A stretch of 64,000 bases of DNA from positions 306,149 to 370,148 of the forward strand of contig NZ_JAGMUK010000040.1 of the NCBI RefSeq assembly GCF_019049245.1. Reading direction: 5' to 3'. The translations under genes were made by a program, and so were the position numbers. Below, piece after piece: positions 8,731 to 16,168 of the stretch (its first letter is position 1; the number at the start of each line of letters is the position of its first letter). The notes under the pieces are model-generated. The model was given only the letters and a program-made list of their open reading frames with translations. It was not told the origin of the DNA and ran no database searches. This DNA comes from Streptomyces sp. AC555_RSS877. Lineage in GTDB: Bacteria > Actinomycetota > Actinomycetes > Streptomycetales > Streptomycetaceae.

Positions 8731-9726
8731 TCAGATGGCCCGGCTCGTGCCGGACATGTCGACGCTGACCGGGCGCAGCAGCCCGGCGGACGGCGCCCCG
8801 GAACGCAGGAGCCGGACGGGTCGCGGGCCTGGCGCGGACTCGGGTGCCGGCCGGTGCGGCAGGCGCCGGTGATCGCGGTCGCCGCGCTGAGGATCACGAC
8901 GGCCGTGGACGGGCTGGGGACGGCTGAGCAGGGTCACGCCGTGCATGGCCGCCCCGGCACCGGCGAGCGCGAGCACGGTGCCCGTTCCGCCGTACCGGAA
9001 GCCCTCACCGAGCAGGCCGATGCCGATGGCGGACGCGGTCACGGGGTTGACGAGGGTGAGCAGGGCGAGGGGACCGCCGAGGCCGCTGCGGTAGGCCTTC
9101 TGGGAGAGCAGCAGTCCGGCCACGGCGAACGGGACGGTCAGGGCCGCCACCAGCGCCACGCTCCAGGAGAGCGTCGGCCCGACCACGAGCTTCTGCGCCA
9201 GCGTGGATCCGACCCCCGAGGAGATGCCGGAGGCCGCCGCGAGCGCGAGGCCTGCCGAGGAGGAGCGGTCCGAGGCGAAGCGGACGAGTGCCGCGACGAC
9301 AGCGGCGGCGGCGAGCGAGACCAGGAGGATCTCGCCGCCTCCCAGGCTGTCTTGCGGAGCGCTGCCCGAGGCGGTGACAGTCAGCAGTGCGGTCAGCCCG
9401 ACGAGGGTGAGAGCCATGCCCTGCCACTGGGTGACCGAGGTCCGGCGGCCGGCGGCCATCGAGCCCAGCGGCACCGCCACCACGAGACTGAGCGCGCCGA
9501 GCGGCTGCACCAGGGTCAACGGTCCGTACCGCAGGGCGACCACGTGCAGCAACGCGCCGGTGGCGTTGAGGGCCACGGCCCACCACCACGAACTGCGCAG
9601 CAGCGCGCCGCGCACGCTCGCCGTGTTCGCGGCGGTCCGTTCCTGCACCACGGCGGCCGTCGCGTAGCAGATCGCGGAGATCAGGGAGAGGGCGACGGCA
9701 AGGAACACCGGGGAGGCCGCCATCAC
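8731..9726 (-). CDS. EamA/DMT-family membrane transporter
   Basis: The first 265 or so residues form 9-10 hydrophobic segments in the drug/metabolite transporter pattern (FLAVALSLISAICYATAAVVQE; TLVQPLGALSLVVAVPLGS; NPVTASAIGIGLLGE), followed by a basic Arg/Pro-rich tail of about 60 residues that is probably cytoplasmic and not conserved. Start is GTG 9726 or the next codon ATG 9723. A promoter with an operator at its start site lies about 85 bp upstream. Confidence 0.8.
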   Translation of the reverse strand: MMAASPVFLAVALSLISAICYATAAVVQERTAANTASVRGALLRSSWWWAVALNATGALLHVVALRYGPLTLVQPLGALSLVVAVPLGSMAAGRRTSVTQWQGMALTLVGLTALLTVTASGSAPQDSLGGGEILLVSLAAAAVVAALVRFASDRSSSAGLALAAASGISSGVGSTLAQKLVVGPTLSWSVALVAALTVPFAVAGLLLSQKAYRSGLGGPLALLTLVNPVTASAIGIGLLGEGFRYGGTGTVLALAGAGAAMHGVTLLSRPQPVHGRRDPQRGDRDHRRLPHRPAPESAPGPRPVRLLRSGAPSAGLLRPVSVDMSGTSRAI

Positions 9727-9794
9727 GAGGCCCGGACGGTGTTCGAGACCGGCCTGCTGGTGCGGTGGCTGGACACAGCCCGGGCTCCCATCGA

Positions 9795-9811
9795 TACGAA
9801 ACGGTTTCGTA
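9795..9811. promoter_or_regulatory. TetR-type operator palindrome
   Basis: TACGAAACGGTTTCGTA is a perfect inverted repeat (8-bp arms, one central base). It overlaps the predicted transcription start of the EamA gene. Such palindromes are typical TetR sites at efflux genes, but no TetR gene is adjacent. Confidence 0.55.
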
Positions 9812-9816
9812 CGGGT

Positions 9817-9852
9817 ACGCTACGGGGGGCCTGAGCGAAACGCAAGCGTTTC
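9817..9852 (-). promoter_or_regulatory. Promoter of EamA-GNAT operon with second inverted repeat
   Basis: On the minus strand TTGCGT (9840-9845) is followed by 17 bp and TAGCGT (9817-9822), a plausible sigma-70-type promoter. The -35 box lies inside a second inverted repeat, GAAACGC-AA-GCGTTTC (9837-9852). Confidence 0.45.
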
Positions 9853-9886
9853 TCTAACGGAAAGGTTCTGGAGGGGGACTCCCGGC

Positions 9887-11155
9887 TCAGCCGAAGAAGA
9901 TCTGCTGCAGCAGGTAGACGTTGATCCCGGAGATGAGCAGTGCCGCCACCCACCCCAGGAAGGTGGTCACGGGCCGGTTGACCAGGTCGCCCATCAGGTC
10001 CCTGCGGCGGCTGATCAGAACCAGCGGGATCAGCGCGAAGGGGATGCCGAACGAGAGCACCACCTGTGACATCACCAGCACCTTGTCCGGCGACACTCCG
10101 AGCGCGAGGACGACCAGCGAGGGCGCCATGGTGATGGCCCGTCGCAGGAAGAGGGGGATCCGCGTCCGCAGGAATCCCTCCATGATGACCTGGCCGGAGT
10201 AGGTGCCCACGCCGGACGAGGAGAGGCCGGATGCCAGGAGCGCGGCGGCGAAGGCCAGCGCGGCGCCACCGCCGACGAGCTGGGTGAACCCCTGGTGGGC
10301 GCCGCCCAGGCTGCCGTCGAAGCCTCCGGCGCCGTGGAAGACGGCGGCCGCGACGCAGAGCATCGAGAGATTGATGAGTCCTGCCATGGTCAGGCCCAGC
10401 GTGGTGTCGACGCGCAGCGTGCGCAGGGCGCGCTTGCGCTCGGCAGGTCCTTCCGGCGCCTGCCGTTGCGCGGTCAGGGCCGAGTGCAGGTAGATGACGT
10501 GGGGCATCACCGTTGCACCGATGATGCCGATGGCCAGGACGACCGAGTCGGTGCCGTGGAAGAGGGGCAGCATCCCCGATGCCAGCTCCGAGGGGGACTG
10601 ACGGCCGGCGACGACGAGGGTGTACGCGAAGCCCAGGGCGATCACACCGAGCAGGAACACGATCGCCAGCTCGAAGGGGCGGTAGCCGCGCCGCTGGAGG
10701 GCCAGGATCGCGAAGCTCACCACCGCGGTGATCAGCGCGGCGGGCAGCATGGGGATGCCGAAGAGCAGATAGAGGCCGATCGCGGCACCCACGAACTCCG
10801 CCAGGTCGGTGGCCATGGCCACGACCTCGGCCTGTGCCCACAGCCCGACGACGACCGGTCGGCGGAAGGTGTCCCGGCACAGAGTGGGCAGGTCGCGGCC
10901 GGTGGCCAGGCCCGTCTTGGCGGAGAGGTACTGGATGAACATCGCCACCGCACAGGCGGAGACGAGCACCCAGACGAGCAGGTAGCCGTGTCGGGCTCCG
11001 GCCTGGAAGTTGGTGGCGAAGTTGCCGGGGTCGACGTAGGCGACGGCGGCGACGAAGGCCGGGCCGTAGAAGGCGAGCCGACGACGCCGGACGGACCGGC
11101 GGAGCACGGCTTCTTGTACGAGGGCGGGGGCCGCCGCGGAGGTACCGGTGCTCAT
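9887..11155 (-). CDS. mntH: Nramp-family Mn2+/Fe2+ transporter
   Basis: The protein (422 aa) has the Nramp signatures: VDPGNFATN in the first membrane helix (DPGN metal ligands) and GATVMPHVIYLHSAL in helix 6 (MPH). About eleven membrane segments are visible. ATG 11155 has AGGAG at ideal spacing; a longer open frame would run through the operator at 11222-11238 and is rejected. That operator is the same palindrome that precedes the neighbouring catabolic operons, which suggests the transporter belongs to that regulon and supplies Fe(II) or Mn(II) to the metal-dependent dioxygenase. The link is inference. Confidence 0.88.
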   Translation of the reverse strand: MSTGTSAAAPALVQEAVLRRSVRRRRLAFYGPAFVAAVAYVDPGNFATNFQAGARHGYLLVWVLVSACAVAMFIQYLSAKTGLATGRDLPTLCRDTFRRPVVVGLWAQAEVVAMATDLAEFVGAAIGLYLLFGIPMLPAALITAVVSFAILALQRRGYRPFELAIVFLLGVIALGFAYTLVVAGRQSPSELASGMLPLFHGTDSVVLAIGIIGATVMPHVIYLHSALTAQRQAPEGPAERKRALRTLRVDTTLGLTMAGLINLSMLCVAAAVFHGAGGFDGSLGGAHQGFTQLVGGGAALAFAAALLASGLSSSGVGTYSGQVIMEGFLRTRIPLFLRRAITMAPSLVVLALGVSPDKVLVMSQVVLSFGIPFALIPLVLISRRRDLMGDLVNRPVTTFLGWVAALLISGINVYLLQQIFFG

Positions 11156-11221
11156 CAGTGGGGCTCCTGTGAGTCGGGAAACGGCCAGGGATCGACCGAC
11201 GCACTCCGTCGGACGAGGATC

Positions 11222-11238
11222 TGTATGATCGTCATACA
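11222..11238. promoter_or_regulatory. Operator of the catabolic regulon (site 1)
   Basis: TGTATGA-TCG-TCATACA is a perfect 7-bp inverted repeat, 67 bp upstream of the Nramp start. It is the best copy of the motif that recurs across 11-41 kb. Confidence 0.75.
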
Positions 11239-11390
11239 ATATCGAGTGCTGTGGGTGCAGGGCAATGGGTGAGGCCGTATCTGATGACCGGAGCGGGCGG
11301 TGGAGGAGCGCCTTCTGCGCGGGGCCCGGCTTCACGAACCGTGGGATCGCCCAGGTCGCCCCGAGGGCCGGGGTGTGCCGGTGGCGGTGT

Positions 11391-12119
11391 TCAGTCCCGC
11401 GCTTCGCCGGGGCGCGGTCCGCCGACGGTCTTCAGTGCCCGGAAGCCCGCCTCGTAGGAACGGTCCACGTGGGCGCAGCAGGCCAGGACGGCCCGCTCGG
11501 CATCCCGGTCGGCCAGTGCCGCGTAGATCTCGCGCAGCTCGGCCCCCGCGAGGCGGGCGCGGCCCGGCGCGCACAGGGAGGCGCACATCAGCACGATGAT
11601 CCGCGCCCGCAGCTTGACCAGGGCGTCCAGGGTGGCCATCACGCCGGCGGCGCGCAGCAGCAGGCCGTAGAAGTTGTCCCTGGCCTGCAGCAGGGCGGCA
11701 GGATCCGGTGGGAGCAGCGCGAGGTCCTCGAACTCCAGCAGCGTCGCGTGCAGCGCCCGGAGCTGGGAGTCGGAAGCCTGTGCGACGAAGCGGCGCACCG
11801 TGACCTCCTCCAGCGCGCGCCGGACCTCGTCGATCTCCAAGGCCTCTTCCGGCGAGGGCACGCGCACGACGCAGCCCCCGTCCCCGGTGGTCAGCCAGCC
11901 CTGCTCGGAGAGGTCACGGAGAGCCTGCTGCACGACCCGGCGCGAGACGCCGGTCTGCGTCACCACCAGGTTCTCGTCGAGGCGCTGCCCCGGCGCGAGC
12001 CGGGACGAGCAGATGTCCTCGCGCACTGTCCGCAGGACGCGCTGCCGCAGGTCGGCCATCACCACGGCCGATTCCATGCGCGAGTCGGGCTTCTTTGCCC
12101 ACGAGCCTTCTTGCTCCAC
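11391..12119 (-). CDS. GntR-family regulator, FadR/FCD subgroup (copy 1)
   Basis: The N-terminal winged helix is clear (LRQRVLRTVREDICSSRLAPGQRLDENLVVTQTGVSRRVVQQALRDLSEQGWL), followed by an FCD ligand domain with EVRRALEEVTVRRF and ARDNFYGLLLRAAG; the last resembles the D-x3-H helix of metal-binding FCD domains but lacks the His, so metal binding is doubtful. Start is GTG 12119; ATG 12077 is an alternative, and neither has a strong ribosome site. A half operator lies just upstream, suggesting autoregulation. It is last in the minus-strand group with the ring-cleavage genes. Confidence 0.85.
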   Translation of the reverse strand: MEQEGSWAKKPDSRMESAVVMADLRQRVLRTVREDICSSRLAPGQRLDENLVVTQTGVSRRVVQQALRDLSEQGWLTTGDGGCVVRVPSPEEALEIDEVRRALEEVTVRRFVAQASDSQLRALHATLLEFEDLALLPPDPAALLQARDNFYGLLLRAAGVMATLDALVKLRARIIVLMCASLCAPGRARLAGAELREIYAALADRDAERAVLACCAHVDRSYEAGFRALKTVGGPRPGEARD

Positions 12120-12143
12120 GCCAGTGAGGCTACGGCCGGCTCG

Positions 12144-12152
12144 TCATACAAT
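12144..12152 (-). promoter_or_regulatory. Half operator upstream of GntR copy 1 (site 2)
   Basis: On the minus strand ATTGTATGA matches one arm of the regulon palindrome. The other arm is absent (GCCGGC). It lies in the 90-bp gap between the hydrolase stop and the regulator start. Confidence 0.5.
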
Positions 12153-12209
12153 CAATGGATTCGCCGGCACGATTTCGCCGCATCCGCCGACCTTCGCCTC
12201 CTGCCGCTG

Positions 12210-12905
12210 TCACTGCTCGGTCCGTTCGAGCAGACGCGAGCGCAGCATCCGGCGCAGCCGCACGACCGAGTCCTCGTTGAGATGGTGCAGCGGATCGTCG
12301 TACGTGGTCAGCTCGATTCTCGCGCCCAGTGCGGCCAGGGTGCCGGCCGTCTTCTCGACCCGGACCAGCGGAACGAACTCGTCCTCCTCCGCGCACAGGA
12401 GCACGATCTCGGTGCCGGACAGGGCTCCTCCCGGGGCGGCTGACGAGGGACGGGCCCCCGGACCGAGGTAGCCGCCGGTGTGCAGGAACGCGCTCGCGCA
12501 CGCCGGCTGGTCCCTCAGCAGGTACTCGGCGAGCAGACAGGCTCCCTGGGAGAAGCCGAACAGGACCACCTCCCGCGGCGCCCGGCCCAGGCGGACGAGG
12601 TCGGCGAGGTGCGTCCGCACCGCGTCGAGCGCGTGGTCCAGGTGCGGCTGGTTCTCCGCCGGGGGCGCCAGGAAGCTTTGCGGATACCAGGTGTCGGCCG
12701 CGGCCCGCGGTGCCACCCACGCCACTCCGGGGAGACCGACGCGGTCCGCCTGCTCGACCATGAAGGCCGGGCCCTGGCCCCGCCCGTGCACCGCGTACAC
12801 CACCAGTCCCGCCTCGGCCAGTGGTGCGCCGTGCAACACCGGCGGGCGGGACAGGTGCGGGTTGTCGGAGGCGGTGGTGAAGTCCGTCGTGTCCGTGCCA
12901 TCCAT
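12210..12905 (-). CDS. Alpha/beta hydrolase, phospholipase/carboxylesterase family (MhqD-like)
   Basis: This 231-residue serine hydrolase has the LLAEYLL-preceding nucleophile elbow LFGFSQGAC (GxSxG), an acid in CAEEDEFVP, and the histidine in DPLHHLNED, the layout of the small Abhydrolase_2 family. In Bacillus, MhqD of this family is encoded with the hydroquinone dioxygenase MhqO; the same pairing is seen here. ATG 12905 follows the maleylacetate reductase stop after a single base, so translation is coupled. It probably hydrolyses a ring-cleavage product or ester, but the substrate is unknown. Confidence 0.75.
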   Translation of the reverse strand: MDGTDTTDFTTASDNPHLSRPPVLHGAPLAEAGLVVYAVHGRGQGPAFMVEQADRVGLPGVAWVAPRAAADTWYPQSFLAPPAENQPHLDHALDAVRTHLADLVRLGRAPREVVLFGFSQGACLLAEYLLRDQPACASAFLHTGGYLGPGARPSSAAPGGALSGTEIVLLCAEEDEFVPLVRVEKTAGTLAALGARIELTTYDDPLHHLNEDSVVRLRRMLRSRLLERTEQ

Positions 12906-12906
12906 G

Positions 12907-13983
12907 TCAGGCCGCCTTTCGGTCCCGGGCGGGCTCGCCCGACCAGGCACGTGTGAGCAGTTCGGTGAGTGCTTCGACACCGACCGGGGCAGGGTTCTGC
13001 GCAGGCACGTACGGCAGGACCAGCCGGGCCGCCTCGGTGATGTCCTCGCGCCGCATGCCGTAGTCGGCCAGCGCGCGCGGGGCGTCGAGTTCCTCGCGGA
13101 ACGCGTTCAGTCCGGCCACCGGTGCGGCACTGCCCAGAGCGGCGGCGATGCGCTGTGCCGCGTCAGGCGCCCCCGGGGCGTTGAGCTCCAGAACGTAGGG
13201 CAGCACGGTGGCATGGGTCTGCGCGTGCGGGAGGTCGTACGCGCCGCCCAGCACATGACAGATCTTGTGATGGAGCCCCGAGCCCGCGGAGGCGAAGGCC
13301 ACCCCGGCCAGGTAGCAGCCGTACAGCGTGGCGTCCCGCCCCGCGATGTCGCCCGGCTCGCGGACGACGCGCCGCAGCCCCTCGGCGACGGCCCGCAGGC
13401 CCTCCATCGCGAAGGCCTGGTTGACGGGGTTGGCACGCGGGGCCCACATGGAGTCGACGCAGTGGGCGACGGCGTTGAGCCCCGAGGCCACCGAGAGGCC
13501 GACGGGCAGCGACAGGGTGAGTTCGGAGTCGTACACCACGGTGGCAGGGAGGACGGTGTCGTCGACGCCGGTGGTCTTGCGGGAGGCCTCCGTGAGCCCC
13601 CAGACGTTGGTGGCCTCCGACCCGGCGTAGGTCGTCGGTACGGCGACGATCGGCAGCCGCGTGGTGAGCGCCACCGCCTTGGCCAGTCCGGTCGTGGATC
13701 CGCCGCCCACACAGACCAGGAGGTCGGCGCGGCATTCGGCGGCCGCGGTCCGCGCGGCCTCGGCCTGTGCGACCGGCACGTGGGGGCGTACGTCGCTGTG
13801 CCGGAGCACCACCGGAAGGCCGGCGGTGACACGGTCGGCGATCCCGGCCTCGGAGGGCGCGGCGATCACCATGACCCGGCGGGCGCGCAGGCGGTCGACC
13901 TCCGCGGTGAGGTTCCGGGCGGCGCGGCCGTACCCGAAGAGGACGCGCTGGCCGAGCGTGATGTTCTCGAAGGTGAGGCTCAC
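12907..13983 (-). CDS. Maleylacetate reductase (iron-containing alcohol dehydrogenase family)
   Basis: The sequence shows the nucleotide motif CVGGGSTTGLAKA, the SEATNVWGLT loop, and the metal-ligand region HCVDSMW and HHKICHVLGGAYDLPHAQTHA. These fit maleylacetate reductases, which reduce maleylacetate to 3-oxoadipate with NAD(P)H. GTG 13983 is chosen because AGGAACGAG precedes it; the longer frame has no ribosome site. At 358 aa the length is normal. Its place after a ring-cleaving dioxygenase supports a (chloro)hydroquinone or hydroxyquinol-type route. Confidence 0.88.
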   Translation of the reverse strand: MSLTFENITLGQRVLFGYGRAARNLTAEVDRLRARRVMVIAAPSEAGIADRVTAGLPVVLRHSDVRPHVPVAQAEAARTAAAECRADLLVCVGGGSTTGLAKAVALTTRLPIVAVPTTYAGSEATNVWGLTEASRKTTGVDDTVLPATVVYDSELTLSLPVGLSVASGLNAVAHCVDSMWAPRANPVNQAFAMEGLRAVAEGLRRVVREPGDIAGRDATLYGCYLAGVAFASAGSGLHHKICHVLGGAYDLPHAQTHATVLPYVLELNAPGAPDAAQRIAAALGSAAPVAGLNAFREELDAPRALADYGMRREDITEAARLVLPYVPAQNPAPVGVEALTELLTRAWSGEPARDRKAA

Positions 13984-14100
13984 TGTCTCGTTCCTGGTGC
14001 GGATGGGGGACGGGGACAGCACGTGTGCTGTACGTCGTGGCTGCATGCCGGTGCCGGTGACGGCTTGGGCGGGAGTCGTCGCGGAGTCCGGTCCTGGTAG

Positions 14101-14129
14101 GGCCCGGGCGCAGGTGAAGCGCCCGGGCC
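14101..14129 (-). terminator. Hairpin between dioxygenase and maleylacetate reductase genes
   Basis: A perfect 11-bp stem GGCCCGGGCGC/GCGCCCGGGCC with a 7-nt loop lies 35 bp after the dioxygenase stop. No other promoter is evident before the reductase, so it may be a partial terminator or an mRNA stabiliser setting gene ratios. Confidence 0.5.
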
Positions 14130-14163
14130 GAACCGCCGTTGTCGCAGCCGGAGTCGGCCGGAG

Positions 14164-15126
14164 TCAGTCGGAGTCGGTGGTGACCGGCTCCAGGCGCGCG
14201 AGGATGCTCTCCCGCTCGCTCTCGAACTGCGGCGGCAGCATGAAGTTCTTGCCGAGCTCCTCGGGAGACTCGTCGCAGTCCCAGCCGCCCTCGTCGTCGG
14301 TGACCGCGAGCTCGAACAGGGCGCCGCCCGGGGTGCGCACGTAGTGGGACTTGAAGTAGGTGCGGTTCTTCAGCTCGGAGATGTCGGTGTAGCCGGCGCC
14401 CTCGATGTCGAACCGCACCGCGGCCTGGTTCTCCAGGGTGTCGAGGTTCCACGCGAAGTGGTGGTAGGTGCCGGCGCCGTAGCGCCAGGTGCCCTGCTCG
14501 TCGCTCCGGTTCCCGCGCAGCTCGATGAAGTTGCCGAACTCCTGCGTCCCGACCTGGAAGGAGGCGAGGTCGCCTTCCTCCTGGACCTTGCCCTGGGAGA
14601 AGAACGCCTCGTTCCCGAAGTCGACCATGCGGTCCTGGTCGTAGACGTGGATGCCCATGCCGTGGATGCCGTGGATCGCGGCTTCGGGGGCCACGCCGTT
14701 GCCGGAGTAGCCCTCGCGCGGGTCGCCCTCGTTCCCGACCAGGACGTACTCGATGCCGGACGGGTGGAGGAAGGCGACCCGGCCGCGGCCGAGGGCCTCG
14801 AAGCGCCGGGACTTGATGTCGTGCTGCGCCAGTCGCTTGACCCAGTAGTCGAGCGAGCCGGCCGGGACCGACAGGAGGACCTCACGCGCCTGGTTGGTGC
14901 CCCGCTTGCCGTACACCCCTGCCTGGGCCCACGGGAAGGTGGTCACCACCGACGACGGATCGCCGTTCGCGTTGGAGTAGTAGAAGTGGTAGATCGGCGA
15001 GGAACCGTCGTACAGCACGGTCTTCTTGATGAAGCGCATGCCCAGGACTCGCGTGTGGAAGTCCACGTCCTCCTGCGCACCACCCACGGACAGGGTCACG
15101 TGGTGGGAGCCGACGAGATACGTCAT
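14164..15126 (-). CDS. VOC-family ring-cleaving dioxygenase (MhqO/LinE/PcpA type)
   Basis: Two VOC modules are visible. The likely metal ligands are a His in GSHHVTLSV (residues 8-9), a His in GTYHHFAWN, and a Glu in GALFELAV, the 2-His-1-Glu set of hydroquinone 1,2-dioxygenases such as LinE, PcpA and MhqO. These use Fe(II), sometimes Mn(II), to cleave hydroquinones to 4-hydroxymuconic semialdehydes or acyl derivatives. The length is 320 aa. ATG 15126 has AGGAGAACCG in front. It is the first gene of the minus-strand unit and has a perfect regulon operator 48 bp upstream. Confidence 0.85.
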   Translation of the reverse strand: MTYLVGSHHVTLSVGGAQEDVDFHTRVLGMRFIKKTVLYDGSSPIYHFYYSNANGDPSSVVTTFPWAQAGVYGKRGTNQAREVLLSVPAGSLDYWVKRLAQHDIKSRRFEALGRGRVAFLHPSGIEYVLVGNEGDPREGYSGNGVAPEAAIHGIHGMGIHVYDQDRMVDFGNEAFFSQGKVQEEGDLASFQVGTQEFGNFIELRGNRSDEQGTWRYGAGTYHHFAWNLDTLENQAAVRFDIEGAGYTDISELKNRTYFKSHYVRTPGGALFELAVTDDEGGWDCDESPEELGKNFMLPPQFESERESILARLEPVTTDSD

Positions 15127-15173
15127 TGCTCGGTTCTCCTTGTCTGGTCGTGCCGGAGCGGAGCTCGGCAAGC

Positions 15174-15190
15174 CGTATGATTGTCATACG
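15174..15190. promoter_or_regulatory. Operator of the catabolic regulon (site 3)
   Basis: CGTATGA-TTG-TCATACG is a perfect 7-bp inverted repeat in front of the dioxygenase gene. Confidence 0.75.
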
Positions 15191-15298
15191 ATATGATGCT
15201 CAGGTCAATACGGAGTCCCGCCCGAGCTTGCCCGCAGGGTTCCGGATCGGCCATTGCGAGGGCTTCTGGTCTGCGGTAACGTGCTCTCGCGATTGATT

Positions 15299-15313
15299 GT
15301 ATGACAATCATAC
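15299..15313. promoter_or_regulatory. Operator of the catabolic regulon (site 4)
   Basis: GTATGA-CAA-TCATAC is a perfect 6-bp inverted repeat ending 9 bp before the first gene of the plus-strand operon. It is 125 bp from site 3, so two sites serve the divergent promoters. Confidence 0.75.
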
Positions 15314-15322
15314 GGAGTGACC

Positions 15323-16168
15323 GTGAGTCAAACACCCGCCGACGACACCTACGAAGTCCTCATCGTGCGCTACGCGTCCCGCACGACCACGCGCGGCCAG
15401 GTCTTCCTCAACCACCACCTGTACGGCGAACCGGACGGCCCGATCGGGATGGACTACTACGTCTGGGTCGTGCGCAACGAACGGCGCACGATCGTCGTCG
15501 ACACCGGCTACAGCGAGCTCGGCGGACGCAACCGCGCGCGTGGTCACCTCATCCACCCCGGGGAGGCGTTCAGCCGCCTGGGGATCGAGCGGGCGGGGAC
15601 CACCCTGGTCCTCACCCACGCCCACTACGACCACGTGGGCAACGTGGACCTGTTCGGGGACTCGAAGGTGATCGTGCCGCGCACCGAGTTCGACTTCTGG
15701 ACCGGCGACTGCGGCCGACGGTTCCAGTTCCACCACTCGGTCGAGGACAGCGAGATCGACCACCTGCGGGACGTCCACCAGCAGGGCCGCATGGTGTTCC
15801 ACCGCGGTCACGAGGAGATCGCACCGGGCGTCGAGATGATCGAACTCGGCGGCCACTCGCCGGGCCAGGCGGTGCTCACCGTCAACACCAGCGAGGGCCT
15901 GGTGCTCCTCGCCTCCGACGCGACGCACTACTACGAGGAACTGGAACGCGATCTGCCGTTCCTCGTCGTCGCCGATCTGGAGGCGATGTACCGGGGCTTC
16001 GACTACATGAACCAGCTCATCGCGGACCGTGACGCGATCCTCGTCCCCGGCCACGATCCGGCCGTCCTCGACCGCCACCGGCGGCTCGACGGCCCGATGG
16101 GGGAGTTCGTCGCGGTGATCGGCGGCCCGCAAGGCCCCCGACGGCCCCAACGTGGAGGAACAGCATGA
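15323..16168 (+). CDS. MBL-fold metallohydrolase, lactonase-like
   Basis: The sequence has THAHYDHVGN (the HxHxDH zinc motif), ELGGHSPGQ, ASDATHYYEE and VPGHDP, as in the N-acyl homoserine lactonase branch of the metallo-beta-lactamase fold. Members hydrolyse lactones, including pathway intermediates such as pyridoxolactone. As the first gene of a catabolic operon it more likely opens a lactone intermediate than quenches quorum signals; this is inference. GTG 15323 has GGAG at 5-nt spacing; GTG 15317 would bury the ribosome site. The stop overlaps the next start (ATGA). Confidence 0.8.
   Translation: MSQTPADDTYEVLIVRYASRTTTRGQVFLNHHLYGEPDGPIGMDYYVWVVRNERRTIVVDTGYSELGGRNRARGHLIHPGEAFSRLGIERAGTTLVLTHAHYDHVGNVDLFGDSKVIVPRTEFDFWTGDCGRRFQFHHSVEDSEIDHLRDVHQQGRMVFHRGHEEIAPGVEMIELGGHSPGQAVLTVNTSEGLVLLASDATHYYEELERDLPFLVVADLEAMYRGFDYMNQLIADRDAILVPGHDPAVLDRHRRLDGPMGEFVAVIGGPQGPRRPQRGGTA

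Noticed and set aside
11156..11335. N-terminal extension of the Nramp transporter
   Set aside because: It would encode the operator palindrome, lacks family similarity, and ATG 11155 has a strong ribosome site.
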